From positions 34,260 through 98,259 of the forward strand of contig JAKFXL010000011.1 of assembly GCA_021731365.1 (NCBI GenBank): 64,000 nucleotides of DNA, in the 5' to 3' direction. How positions within the stretch are numbered: the first letter of the stretch is position 1; each line of letters starts with the position of its first letter. The translations under genes and the position numbers were made by a program. Below the pieces are notes generated by a model. It was not told the DNA's origin and did not search any database. It saw only the letters and a program-made list of their open reading frames with translations. This DNA comes from Gammaproteobacteria bacterium. Its GTDB lineage: Bacteria; Pseudomonadota; Gammaproteobacteria; Tenderiales; Tenderiaceae. Below, in pieces: positions 46,701 to 54,751 of this stretch.

Positions 46701-47777
46701 AACATACGGATGCTGATCATCACCAGCAATACCGCCACCTCGCCGACCGTCGAACAGAAAAACGTCTCTTATCTGCAGATGAACTCCCTGAGCCGCAGCC
46801 AGCTGATCCAGACCGTCGGCATCGCCCTCGGCCGTGTGGAAAAGACCGAACGTACCACCCACAAAACACCCCTGTCGCACCGCACCCCCATGACCGTCGA
46901 ACAGGCGCGCCAGTCTGGCCAGCTGATACTGGTTGCCGAAGACAACAAAACCAACATCAAGGTCATCATCCATCAACTCGGACTGCTGGGGTACGCCGCC
47001 GAAGTGGCCAACGACGGCAAAGAGGCACTGGAGCTATGGCGCAAAGAACCGTTCGCGCTCCTGCTCACCGACTGCCACATGCCCGAAATCGACGGCTACG
47101 ACCTGGCCCGCGCCATTCGCCTGGAGGAGAAAGAGGGGCAGCGCATGCCGATCATCGCCATCACCGCCGACGCCCTGAGTGGCACCCATAACCACTGTCT
47201 TGAGGCCGGCATGGATGACTACCTCACCAAACCGACACAGGTGGAAAAGCTCAACGCCATGCTCTCACGCTGGCTCCCTGAACCCACTGAAGTACCAATA
47301 GAGGCCACCGTCGAACTCCCCGACCCGGAGACACCACAGGGTGAAGATGAGGAGCAGGTGTGGGACGACTGGGGCGATGAGGATGACGAACCCGTCGCCG
47401 AGCCGCACACAACCTCCACCCCCCCCATGCCTATCGATGGTGTTGTCGATCCCGAGATACTGGCCAATGCCATTGGCTCAAACGATCACGCCCTGCTGTG
47501 TGATTTTTATCAGGACTTCCTCAGCACCCTCAAAGAGACACTTGTCGAAGTCAACCAGGCCCACGCCGCCGGGGAGTATCAACCCATCGGTGGTTTGGGT
47601 CACCGTCTCAAATCCTCCGCCAATACCACCGGAGCAACCGCACTGGCAGAGTGCTGCCTGACCCTGGAGATGGCCGGCAAGGCCGACGACCGGGCCAGTA
47701 TTGACCGTCTGATACCACAACTGAATAGCCACGCCACAGCAGCCATCGCCTGGATTGAGCAGTTTATTGCAAGTTAG
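43800..47777 (+). CDS. Hybrid sensor histidine kinase with Cache, two PAS, pseudo-receiver, receiver and HPt domains
   Basis: 1325 residues from the ATG at 43800. Order: TM1 (residues ~20-38), a ~300-residue periplasmic double-Cache-like sensor, TM2 (~355-375), PAS (~390-500), second PAS (~510-625), HisKA with phospho-His654 in AAMSHEIRTPMNG, HATPase (N box, DNGIGM, GGTGLGL), a receiver-like module that lacks the acidic phosphorylation site (~900-1030), a true receiver with Asp1091 in LLTDCHMPEIDGYD, and a C-terminal HPt with His1268 in GLGHRLKSSA. The architecture is that of BarA/ArcB/EvgS-type phosphorelays. The signal is unknown. A response regulator lies convergently downstream. Confidence 0.93.
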   Translation: MSVKKLSAWISANKPSLSALALVLTAIAIVTWWADHTFEKRSRTDLARSLNAILDINNNTMNLWAFEHIRRAEFAASSPDIQAIADSLLKLPRDRATLLTAQQEPRSMKLAWLYKIGGYQGYFIVSPDNINLSSARDANVGATTPLVKQPELLQRLWAGESAMSHPMISDVPLPDQKGKPKSNLPTMFVGAPIKSSNGSVVALLILRIDPVKEFFTTLQAARISSSGESYIFNRDGAMLSESRFTTQLNHVGLLMQGESTVEKIQIRDPGTDLTEHNRPALPLSQRPLTHMATAAARGERGIDLKGYRDYRGVPVVGAWLWNEKMGFGMTTEQDVADAYQPLHIFRTLLYSFALFTALLLTGLMVMSARSRAQLKRSQTRVQGLVDTLADGVVVINHKGIIDSINPAVEKLFGYKAAELIGQNVSILMPAPDREQHDGYISNHIDSGMSLMGSGREVQALRKNGREFSAEVIVNEMRLDDTLYFTGVIRDVTQYKQVEEQLNMLNDELQMLALVAQETDNAVIVTDKEGQILWVNRGFASSSEYLMEDVLGQHLAELLQNTNSDPQAIDSIRQTLSSGQKMTTELLTHSKSGRPYWINMEVSPVFDYNDEVKKFIILERDITALRQIMGELQAAKEDAEEASRSKSNFLAAMSHEIRTPMNGVIGMIDVLDRTELDDQQVKLTTTIRDSAFALLGIIDDILDFSKIEAGRLDLEEIPTELGLLLEGVGETLQPIAAGKNVDLTLFCDPRIPILSGDPIRIRQILFNLAGNAVKFSSGDNKTGKVTVRADLVELLTDKNLARIRIQVSDNGIGMNPDVQKRLFQPFTQAENSTTRRYGGTGLGLVICRRLVEMMNGTVTLESEEGKGSIFTVALELETVPQENAKPSQELAGVTTILVGFDEVASAIVACYLGYAGAKVLLDMTLDSCIQRVSNTPGNNETVVIIDDRQAQLGGKTLYERLGTQNHLKNIRMLIITSNTATSPTVEQKNVSYLQMNSLSRSQLIQTVGIALGRVEKTERTTHKTPLSHRTPMTVEQARQSGQLILVAEDNKTNIKVIIHQLGLLGYAAEVANDGKEALELWRKEPFALLLTDCHMPEIDGYDLARAIRLEEKEGQRMPIIAITADALSGTHNHCLEAGMDDYLTKPTQVEKLNAMLSRWLPEPTEVPIEATVELPDPETPQGEDEEQVWDDWGDEDDEPVAEPHTTSTPPMPIDGVVDPEILANAIGSNDHALLCDFYQDFLSTLKETLVEVNQAHAAGEYQPIGGLGHRLKSSANTTGATALAECCLTLEMAGKADDRASIDRLIPQLNSHATAAIAWIEQFIAS

Positions 47778-47802
47778 TAATGCCGACGTTTATGGCAAAT
47801 AT

Positions 47803-47895
47803 ATCGAACCATTCATGGAGGACTCTTAACAATCAATATGTTACGTTGCCACCCCTTCGACAGGCTCAAGACCAACGGGGTTATTCAGAGGTTCT
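47803..47895 (+). repeat. Dispersed CTTCGACAGGCTCA repeat, copy 2 (long form)
   Basis: Shares GAACCAT..ATGGAG..TTAACAATCA..ACGTT, then CTTCGACAGGCTCAAGACC and GGGGTTATTCAGAGGTT, with copies at 12961-13016 and 56717-56800. It occupies most of the gap between the kinase and response regulator genes. Confidence 0.7.
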
Positions 47896-47991
47896 TTCGA
47901 TATTCACAAACAGGGATATTCACAGATAGACAACAGGGGGCTGGCCCCACACGCCCCCAGCAACCAAAGCCGCTGAAAGCACGTGACACGC

Positions 47992-48732
47992 CTATTCTGG
48001 CGGTAAAACTTTTATCATGTTGGAACGTAGGATTGAGTGCAGATCCTGCAGGCGATTAATCAGCTGTGGTGTCAGCCGCTGCCCCGCCGACAGCAGCAAC
48101 GTGCCATCCTTGGCCATCAGCTTCTCCGCCAATACCGAATTCGGCTGAATCTGATGCGTCGCCACCACCACAACCCCCGGCACTGTCGTCTCCTCCGGCT
48201 CAGGGGCCTTTACCACAGGGGGTGGCGCTTCGGGCACAGCCCTGGGGATGTGGGCGGCCCCGCCGACGGAGATAGGTTTAGTCTCCTCCTTACTGGCCCA
48301 CCCCTGATTGAGCGCAATCGCCTCGTACTCCGCCTCAGTACGCAGATACATCTTCTCTTTTAATGCCTTGAGCATATTCTTTTTAACCAGCTCAGCCTTA
48401 ATCGGCTTCACCATAAACCCATTCACATCCAGCATCATCGAAGTATTAAGGATCTCGGTATTGGAAAAAGAGGTCAGCGCAATCAAGCGGGAATCCCTGG
48501 CCAGGGTAGTCTTACCCGTGCGAATCAGTTTCAGAAACTCCAGCCCGCTCATACCGGGCATGTAGATATCACTGAGGATCAGATCAAAATGGTTTTTACC
48601 CAGCAGTGCCAACGCCTCTGCCCCCGACCCCACATCCCCCACCTGAGTACAGCCAAGACTGGTCAGCGTCTGGCGAACCACCCGGCGCATAAACGCTTCA
48701 TCATCAACAATCAGTACCGAAGGCGCGGCCAT
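47992..48732 (-). CDS. Response regulator with unusual C-terminal domain
   Basis: 246 residues. Receiver domain at residues ~4-125 with Asp10/Asp11, phospho-Asp55 in LILSDIYMPGMSG and a conserved Lys in GFMVKPIKAE. A Pro/Glu-rich linker (~150-180) leads to a ~65-residue C-terminal segment: HQIQPNSVLAEKLMAKDG, then TLLLSAGQRLTPQLINRL and LHSILRSNMIKVLP. This last part resembles the short segment found before HD-GYP outputs, but no HD-GYP follows. It has no DNA-binding domain. It is convergent with the large hybrid kinase and may receive phosphate from its HPt; this is inference. Confidence 0.85.
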   Translation of the reverse strand: MAAPSVLIVDDEAFMRRVVRQTLTSLGCTQVGDVGSGAEALALLGKNHFDLILSDIYMPGMSGLEFLKLIRTGKTTLARDSRLIALTSFSNTEILNTSMMLDVNGFMVKPIKAELVKKNMLKALKEKMYLRTEAEYEAIALNQGWASKEETKPISVGGAAHIPRAVPEAPPPVVKAPEPEETTVPGVVVVATHQIQPNSVLAEKLMAKDGTLLLSAGQRLTPQLINRLQDLHSILRSNMIKVLPPE

Positions 48733-49024
48733 CTATCCCTCCTCACAATCAAAATCCATATTTATTAACAACAGCATGGACACGCTAAAAATCCCTGGCC
48801 ACTTTACTGTTACAAAAAGTTACACGGCACCTGGAGTTCAGCGGCCAAAGAGGCAGAAAATTAACACCATAAACAATAATGTACACCATTTTAAAGAGGG
48901 CGCCAGCCATCCCCGCCAATACACGGCCCGCAAAAAAAACCACACACCGCCCTATATAGTCACATGCAATCTTTAAAAATTAACAAAACAGCCCCCTTAT
49001 CACCCTGCTAACAACCAAATCCGC

Positions 49025-49030
49025 TATAAT
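49025..49030 (+). promoter_or_regulatory. Probable -10 element upstream of rph
   Basis: A perfect TATAAT lies 38 bases ahead of the rph ATG in an AT-rich gap. The expected -35 position has no good match, so the promoter may be activator-dependent. The rest of 48733-49068 holds no gene. Confidence 0.45.
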
Positions 49031-49068
49031 TGCCGCCCTTTTCCCGTAGTCATTCAAGAGGTCAAACC

Positions 49069-49785
49069 ATGCGCCCAAGCGGACGAGCCCCCGAGCAGTT
49101 ACGTGAGATCAAACTCACCCGCCGTTTTACCAAACATGCCGAAGGTTCGGTACTGGTGGAGTTTGGTGACACCCAGGTGATCTGCACCGCCTCGATCGAA
49201 GAGCGGGTACCACAGTGGCTCAAGGGTAAAGGCCAGGGTTGGGTCACCGCCGAGTACGGCATGTTGCCACGCTCCACCGGTTCGCGCATGCGCCGCGAGG
49301 CGACCAGCAATGGTCAGGGCGGACGGACCATGGAGATTCAACGTCTGATCGGTCGTTCACTGCGCGCCGTAGTCGATCTTGACGCCCTCGGCGAGCGAGT
49401 TATCACACTCGATTGTGATGTGATTCAGGCTGACGGTGGTACCCGTACTGCCTCCATCACCGGCAGCTATGTCGCCTTGGTAGACGCCTGCAACCATCTG
49501 ATACAGAGTGGCAAGATCAAAAAAAGCCCCATCCATGGCCAGATTGCTTCCGTCTCTGTGGGTATCTACCAAGGGGTACCCGTGCTCGATCTCGACTACG
49601 CCGAAGATTCCAACGCTGAAACCGACATGAACGTGGTGATGAACGAAGCCGGTGCCTTCATCGAAGTGCAGGGCACTGCCGAAGGCCACGCCTTCCGCAT
49701 GGATGAGTTGCAGGCAATGCTGGCCTTGGCACAGAAAGGGATCAACGAGCTGATCGAAAAACAGTCCGAGGCACTGAGGGGATAA
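49069..49785 (+). CDS. rph: Ribonuclease PH
   Basis: 238 residues from the ATG at 49069. A phosphorolytic 3'-5' exoribonuclease that trims tRNA precursors. The start [18 protein letters not shown] is the family N-terminus, with [17 protein letters not shown] and [19 protein letters not shown] as the conserved core and a phosphate-binding [11 protein letters not shown]. The upstream open frame (to 49030) overlaps the -10 element and is excluded. rdgB follows at once. Confidence 0.97.
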   Translation: MRPSGRAPEQLREIKLTRRFTKHAEGSVLVEFGDTQVICTASIEERVPQWLKGKGQGWVTAEYGMLPRSTGSRMRREATSNGQGGRTMEIQRLIGRSLRAVVDLDALGERVITLDCDVIQADGGTRTASITGSYVALVDACNHLIQSGKIKKSPIHGQIASVSVGIYQGVPVLDLDYAEDSNAETDMNVVMNEAGAFIEVQGTAEGHAFRMDELQAMLALAQKGINELIEKQSEALRG

Positions 49786-49798
49786 AATGGGGCATAAG

Positions 49799-50461
49799 AT
49801 GACCCAGCGCATCGTGCTCGCCACCGGCAACCGGGGCAAGGTGGAGGAGATGCAGGCTATTCTCGCCCCGTTTGGCCTGGAGGTGGTGCCACAATCGGCA
49901 TTTGATGTGCCGGAAGCGGAAGAGACCGGCCTCACCTTTGTCGAAAACGCCATCATCAAGGCGCGCAATGCGGCGGCCCACACCGGGCTGCCTGCCATTG
50001 CCGACGACTCAGGGCTGGAGGTCGATTTTCTCAATGGGGCACCAGGCATCTACTCGTCACGTTTTGCCGGCATCACCGCCAACAGCAGCGACAACGTCGC
50101 CAAGCTTTTGGCTGACATGAAAGAGGTGCCCGACAGTGAGCGCAACGCCCGCTTCCAGTGTCTGATGGTATTTATAAGACACGACCGCGATCCAACGCCG
50201 ATCATCTGCCAGGGCACTTGGGAGGGGACCATCCTCCATGCTTCCCAAGGTGACGGTGGATTTGGTTACGATCCGGTTTTTTATGTACCAACCCATAATT
50301 GTGCTTCAGCGGAGTTATCCGCCGAGCTGAAAAACCAGCTAAGCCACCGTGGCCAGGCACTGCGCCAACTGGCCGAAGTCCTAAAGAATAACGTAGGGTG
50401 GGCACCGCCCACCTTGACCGAAATGTCTGCACCTGCGGTGGGCAATGCCCACCCTACATAA
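49799..50461 (+). CDS. rdgB: XTP/dITP diphosphatase with repeat-derived C-terminus
   Basis: 220 residues from the ATG at 49799 (an ATG at 49787 adds four). Hydrolyses non-canonical purine triphosphates such as dITP and XTP. Family motifs: IVLATGNRGKVEEM, DDSGLEVDFLNGAPGIYSSR and GDGGFGYDPVF. The normal RdgB end is near SHRGQALRQLAEVL. The final ~25 residues (NNVGWAPPTLTEMSAPAVGN and beyond) are encoded by a GTAGGGTGGGCA palindromic repeat, an extension the family does not have. It is probably harmless. Confidence 0.93.
   Translation: MTQRIVLATGNRGKVEEMQAILAPFGLEVVPQSAFDVPEAEETGLTFVENAIIKARNAAAHTGLPAIADDSGLEVDFLNGAPGIYSSRFAGITANSSDNVAKLLADMKEVPDSERNARFQCLMVFIRHDRDPTPIICQGTWEGTILHASQGDGGFGYDPVFYVPTHNCASAELSAELKNQLSHRGQALRQLAEVLKNNVGWAPPTLTEMSAPAVGNAHPT
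50396..50458. repeat. GTAGGGTGGGC palindromic repeat inside rdgB
   Basis: GTAGGGTGGGCACCGCCCACC and its inverted partner GGTGGGCAATGCCCACCCTAC flank a short spacer. A related unit (TGGTGGGCCATGCCCACCCTAC) lies upstream of spoT's stop near 38928-38949. The insertion has moved the rdgB stop codon to the far end of the repeat. Confidence 0.8.
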
Positions 50462-50473
50462 GATCTGCACACC

Positions 50474-51832
50474 ATGAAAGCCCCAGAACTACTCGCCCCT
50501 GCCGGCACCCTCAGAAACATGCGCTACGCCTTTGCCTATGGCGCGGACGCCGTCTATGCCGGCCAGCCACGTTACAGCCTGCGGGTGCGTAACAACGATT
50601 TCACGCTGGAAAACCTCAGCATCGGCATCAACGAGGCACACGCCCTAGGCAAGAAGTTTTTTGTCGCCAGCAACCTACTGCCACACAACGCCAAGGTTGA
50701 TACCTACATCAAGGATATGGAGCCGGTGATTGCGATGAAACCGGACGCGTTGATCATGGCCGACCCCGGCCTGATCATGCTGGTGCGCGAGAAGTGGCCG
50801 GAGGTACCAATTCATCTGTCAGTGCAGGCCAACACCGTTAATTTTCAGGCAGTAAAATTCTGGAAGTCCATGGGGCTGGAGCGTGTCATCCTCTCCCGTG
50901 AACTCTCCATCGATGAGATCGAGGATATCCGCCAGCGCTGCCCCGAGATGGAACTGGAGGTATTTGTGCACGGCGCGCTGTGCATCGCCTACTCCGGCCG
51001 CTGCCTGCTCTCCGGCTACTTCAACCATCGCGACCCGAACCAGGGCAGCTGCACCAACGCCTGTCGCTGGGAGTACGGCATCGCCAACGCCAGCGAAAAC
51101 GACGCTGGTGATATTCAGAAGATCGAGTTTGACGGTTTTAAGGCGATGAACCAGAGCAGCCTCAGCAGCGGCATCTCCGATTGTGGCGACCTGCCGCGCC
51201 ACCCGCTGGCCGACCGCACCTATCTGATCGAAGAGAAGAACCGTCCCGGCGAGTTCATGCCGATCCTCGAAGATGAACACGGCACCTACATCATGAACTC
51301 CAAGGATCTGCGTGCCATCGAACATGTGGAGCGGCTGGCGAAGATCGGCATCGACTCACTCAAGATCGAAGGGCGCACCAAATCACACTACTACGTCGCC
51401 CGCTCGACTCAAGCCTATCGTCAGGCGATCGATGATGCAGTGGCAGGCAAACCCTTCGACATGGGGCTACTCGGCGTGTTGGAAAACCTCGCCAACCGGG
51501 GCTACACCAACGGCTTTTATGAGCGCCACCACACCGCCGAACACCAGAATTATTTGACCGGTTATTCCAAAAGCAACCAGCAGCAGTTCTGCGGCGAAAT
51601 CACCGGCTACGACAAAACACGCGGCATGATGGAGGTTGAGGTGAAAAACCGCTTTGCCGTGGGCGATACACTGGAGATCCTACTACCCCAGGGCAACCAC
51701 TACCTGACCCTGGAAAAAATGGAAAACAGCAAAAACAGCCCCATAGAGGTGGCCCCCGGCAGCGGCCATCGTGTCAAAATCCCCTGGAACGACGAACATG
51801 TCTCCCTGGGCCTGATCACTAAACAGCTCTAA
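50474..51832 (+). CDS. trhP: Prephenate-dependent tRNA uridine(34) hydroxylase TrhP (U32 family)
   Basis: 452 residues, formerly YegQ or peptidase U32. Takes part in 5-hydroxyuridine formation at the tRNA wobble position. Motifs: ELLAPAGTLRNMRYAFAYGA, VFVHGALCIAYSGRCLLSGY and SCTNACRWEY (the U32 signature with Cys residues of the putative iron-sulfur site), and IDSLKIEGRTKSHYY. The C-terminal domain ends with a beta-barrel-like region. It follows rdgB by 12 bases and precedes the glycosyltransferase by 4. Confidence 0.93.
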   Translation: MKAPELLAPAGTLRNMRYAFAYGADAVYAGQPRYSLRVRNNDFTLENLSIGINEAHALGKKFFVASNLLPHNAKVDTYIKDMEPVIAMKPDALIMADPGLIMLVREKWPEVPIHLSVQANTVNFQAVKFWKSMGLERVILSRELSIDEIEDIRQRCPEMELEVFVHGALCIAYSGRCLLSGYFNHRDPNQGSCTNACRWEYGIANASENDAGDIQKIEFDGFKAMNQSSLSSGISDCGDLPRHPLADRTYLIEEKNRPGEFMPILEDEHGTYIMNSKDLRAIEHVERLAKIGIDSLKIEGRTKSHYYVARSTQAYRQAIDDAVAGKPFDMGLLGVLENLANRGYTNGFYERHHTAEHQNYLTGYSKSNQQQFCGEITGYDKTRGMMEVEVKNRFAVGDTLEILLPQGNHYLTLEKMENSKNSPIEVAPGSGHRVKIPWNDEHVSLGLITKQL

Positions 51833-51836
51833 TCCG

Positions 51837-52799
51837 ATGCACAACAGAGAGGCATCGCCCTACATCTCCTGCGTCGTTCCCGCCTACAACGAGGCAGACA
51901 ACATTGCCGAGTTCATCAAAACCCTGCACCAGCAGCTGGCACAGCTCAGCGACCGTTTTGAGATTATTGTGGTTGACGACTGCAGCAGCGACCATACCGC
52001 CGCCACCGTGCTGGCGATTGCCGATCAGTACCGGGTCAAACTCATGAGCTTTTCACGTAACTTTGGCAAAGAGATTGCCCTGAGTGCGGGACTCGACCAC
52101 GCCGCCGGTGATGTGGTGGTGATGATCGACGCCGACTTTCAACACCCGGTCGAAGTGATTCCTGAATTTTTGGCACAGTGGCGCACCGGCTACGATATGG
52201 TTTACGGTGCGCAAAAAACCCGTGCGTATATGTCACCGCTACGGCGCACCAGCTCGGAATCCTTTTACTACCTGATGTCCAAGCTCTCCAAAATCAAGCT
52301 TCAGGCAGATGCTGGCGACTTTCGCCTGATGGATCGCAAGGTGGTCGATGCACTTAAAGCCATGCCGGAACGCAACCGGTTTATGAAAGGGCTATACGCC
52401 TGGGTCGGGTTTAAAACCATCGGTGTCCCCTACGATGTACATCCACGCCACGCCGGGACATCACGCTTCAACCTTCGCAGCCTCACCTCGCTGGCACTCT
52501 CCGGCATCGTCTCGTTCTCAACCATTCCATTGCGGATCTGGGGGCTGATCGGCTTTATTGTCGCCTCCATCTCGCTCTGTTACGCCCTGTTTATTGTCAC
52601 CCGCACACTCATTTTTGGTACCGATCTGCCCGGCTGGGCCACCCTGGTTGTCGCCGTCACCTTTCTTGGCGGGCTGCAACTGCTCTCCGTCGGCATCCTC
52701 GGCGAATACATCGGCAGCATCTTCAACGAGGTCAAACAGCGACCCCGCTACCTGATTGCACACAAACACGGCTTCAGCGATACCCCGACCTCACACTAG
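51837..52799 (+). CDS. Family 2 glycosyltransferase, polyprenyl-phosphate sugar type
   Basis: 320 residues. The GT-A domain starts CVVPAYNEADNIAEFIKTL and has VDDCSSDHT and MIDADFQHP (the DxD region). Two C-terminal membrane segments (LRIWGLIGFIVASISLCYALF, and VAVTFLGGLQLLSVGILGEYI) are as in GtrB/ArnC-type enzymes that load a sugar onto undecaprenyl phosphate. The next gene is a GtrA-type flippase, which fits. The sugar is unknown. Confidence 0.9.
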   Translation: MHNREASPYISCVVPAYNEADNIAEFIKTLHQQLAQLSDRFEIIVVDDCSSDHTAATVLAIADQYRVKLMSFSRNFGKEIALSAGLDHAAGDVVVMIDADFQHPVEVIPEFLAQWRTGYDMVYGAQKTRAYMSPLRRTSSESFYYLMSKLSKIKLQADAGDFRLMDRKVVDALKAMPERNRFMKGLYAWVGFKTIGVPYDVHPRHAGTSRFNLRSLTSLALSGIVSFSTIPLRIWGLIGFIVASISLCYALFIVTRTLIFGTDLPGWATLVVAVTFLGGLQLLSVGILGEYIGSIFNEVKQRPRYLIAHKHGFSDTPTSH

Positions 52800-52802
52800 C
52801 CC

Positions 52803-53174
52803 ATGAAACAGCAGCTACTGAAGTTTGGCACCATCGGCACCGCCGCTGCCGCTGTGCACCTGGGGGTCGTGGCGCTGCTGGTCCCGTTGGGGTTGCAGCC
52901 ACTCCTGGCCAACATCATCGGTTTTGTCAGCGCCTTTAATGTCAGCTACATTGGCCACCGCTTCTGGACCTTTAATAACCGCGCCACCCTGACACACAGT
53001 CGCGCCATCACACGCTTCTGGGCCATTGCCGCCACCAGCTTTGCCATTAACGAGCTGCTCTTTTTCCTCTTTTTACACTACACAACACTGCCCTATCTGG
53101 TCGCGCTGTTTTTAGTATTGATACTCGTCACCCCCATCACCTTCCTGCTCAGCAGGGCATGGGCCTTCCGCTAA
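52803..53174 (+). CDS. GtrA family membrane protein (putative lipid-linked sugar flippase)
   Basis: 123 residues with four membrane segments. The start LLKFGTIGTAAAAVHLGVVALL and NIIGFVSAFNVSYIGHRFWTF are the GtrA signature. It probably flips the undecaprenyl-phosphate sugar made by the preceding glycosyltransferase (3-base gap) to the periplasmic side. Confidence 0.9.
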   Translation: MKQQLLKFGTIGTAAAAVHLGVVALLVPLGLQPLLANIIGFVSAFNVSYIGHRFWTFNNRATLTHSRAITRFWAIAATSFAINELLFFLFLHYTTLPYLVALFLVLILVTPITFLLSRAWAFR

Positions 53175-53233
53175 ACGGCCAGCTGCGTGCACACTATACT
53201 GCCAAGCCTCACCCACATCCCCACAAGGCAACC

Positions 53234-54064
53234 ATGAAACGGATCGTACTCTGTGCCGACGACTACGGCCAAAACAGCAATATCAGCCGCGCCATCCTGC
53301 AACTGGCAGACAGCGGACGGCTCAGCGCCACCAGCTGCATGAGCGCCGCCACCGGCTGGCCCACAGATGCACAGCAGCTACGCAACAGCAGCGCCGATAT
53401 CGATGTTGGACTGCACCTGACCCTGATCAACGAACCGTTTCTCGACCCCCACGCACTGGCAGGGGCCACCACCGCCACCACCCTGAACGGGCTGATAATC
53501 GCCGCCTACCTACGCAAACTTAACCAAGACACCATCATCCAGGCCTTCAATATCCAGCTCGACCGCTTTTATGACGGCATGGGACGAGAACCCGACTTCA
53601 TCGATGGCCACCAGCACATCCATCAACTGCCCGTGGTCCGCTCCGCACTGCTGGCGGTCTATCAACAGCGATTTCCCCACCGTCGCCCCTACATCCGCAA
53701 CCTGGCACACATTCAGGCCAGCGGCCACGCCGGGCTCAAACCACAGATCATCCGCCTGTTAGGTGCCCGGCCACTGCAACGGGCGCTTCACCACCACTCG
53801 TTGCCACACAACCAAGACTTTGGTGGCATCTACGACTTTTCACCACAACAAAACTATGCCGCGCTAATGCATTACTGGTTACATCAGGCCCAGGACGGCG
53901 CGCTCTTCATGTGCCATCCGGGCACCCACCACCACACCACAGATGACCCCATCGCCGCTGCCCGCACACACGAGTTTCACTATCTCAACAGCCATGCCTT
54001 TACTGATGCCTGCCACCACGCCAATGTACAGCTGGTGCGCGGTCACCACACCGGCTGGCACTAA
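53234..54064 (+). CDS. YdjC/ChbG-like carbohydrate deacetylase
   Basis: 276 residues from the ATG at 53234 (AAGG site; the frame is open 25 codons further up, overlapping gtrA). The metal-dependent deacetylase motifs are IVLCADDYGQN at the N-terminus, DIDVGLHLTL, FIDGHQHIHQLPVVRSAL and a late MCHPGTHHH. It probably removes an N-acetyl group from an amino sugar. Its place after the GT2 and GtrA genes suggests a three-gene path for making, flipping and deacetylating a lipid-linked sugar (inference). Confidence 0.88.
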   Translation: MKRIVLCADDYGQNSNISRAILQLADSGRLSATSCMSAATGWPTDAQQLRNSSADIDVGLHLTLINEPFLDPHALAGATTATTLNGLIIAAYLRKLNQDTIIQAFNIQLDRFYDGMGREPDFIDGHQHIHQLPVVRSALLAVYQQRFPHRRPYIRNLAHIQASGHAGLKPQIIRLLGARPLQRALHHHSLPHNQDFGGIYDFSPQQNYAALMHYWLHQAQDGALFMCHPGTHHHTTDDPIAAARTHEFHYLNSHAFTDACHHANVQLVRGHHTGWH

Positions 54065-54122
54065 CCACTGCAAATTCCGTATACTGGCCGTCAACTTTAA
54101 CCACCATCCAGACGAGGCCGCC

Positions 54123-54587
54123 ATGTTATCAAAACAGCAACCCGCTCCCGACTTCAACTCACCCAACCAATACAACACCCCCGTCACCCTGGGGCAGTTT
54201 CGCGGCAGAAAAAATGTAGTCCTCTACTTCTACCCCAAAGACGACACCCCCGGCTGCACCATCGAGGCCAACCAGTTTACCGCCCTGGCCACGGAGTTCT
54301 CCAAACACAACACCGTCATCCTCGGCGTCAGCCAGGACTCATGCACCAGCCACCTCGCCTTCATCGACAAATTTGGCCTAAAGGTAGACCTGCTCGCCGA
54401 TACCAGCGGCGAGCTCTGCAAGAGCTACGGCGTCTGGCAGGAAAAAGAGCGGAACGGCGAAAAAAAGATGGGCATCGTACGCTCAACCTTCATCATCGAT
54501 AAAAACGGGGTACTGGCGGATGTAGAGTACGGCGTCAACCACGAAGGCCACGCCCAATCAGTGCTGGATAAAATCAAACAGCTCTAA
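54123..54587 (+). CDS. bcp: Thiol peroxidase of the Bcp/PrxQ family
   Basis: 154 residues from the ATG at 54123 (the ORF is open upstream, overlapping the deacetylase). Reduces hydroperoxides. The peroxidatic Cys is in YPKDDTPGCTIEANQF. E. coli Bcp has a resolving Cys five residues later, which here is Asn-Gln-Phe sequence, so the enzyme probably works as a 1-Cys or thioredoxin-resolved type. GVSQDSCTSHLAFIDKF and GIVRSTFIIDKNGVL are family blocks. Confidence 0.93.
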   Translation: MLSKQQPAPDFNSPNQYNTPVTLGQFRGRKNVVLYFYPKDDTPGCTIEANQFTALATEFSKHNTVILGVSQDSCTSHLAFIDKFGLKVDLLADTSGELCKSYGVWQEKERNGEKKMGIVRSTFIIDKNGVLADVEYGVNHEGHAQSVLDKIKQL

Positions 54588-54593
54588 GGAAGC

Positions 54594-54620
54594 CCTGAAC
54601 AACCCCGTTCGTCCTGAGCC
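54594..54620 (-). repeat. Dispersed CTTCGACAGGCTCA family, reverse partial copy
   Basis: CCCTGAACAACCCCGTTCGTC followed by CTGAGCC is the reverse complement of part of the repeat seen at 12977, 47853 and 56761. Confidence 0.5.
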
Positions 54621-54751
54621 AACCCCACGAAATGCCCTGGGTATGGGAGGAGCCACTCAAAGGCTCCTTAGTTTACCCCCTCCGGGGCCGGGCGGCCGCC
54701 ATGAATTCAGCTCAAAAGCCATTGGCTGCAACAGGCGGGGGTGTATTAACG

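Noticed and set aside
46122..46976. 284-codon minus-strand frame inside the hybrid kinase
   Set aside because: Antisense shadow of the HATPase and receiver region, which has clear motifs on the plus strand.
48776..48976. 66-codon frame upstream of rph
   Set aside because: AT-rich promoter region with no ribosome site or recognisable protein.
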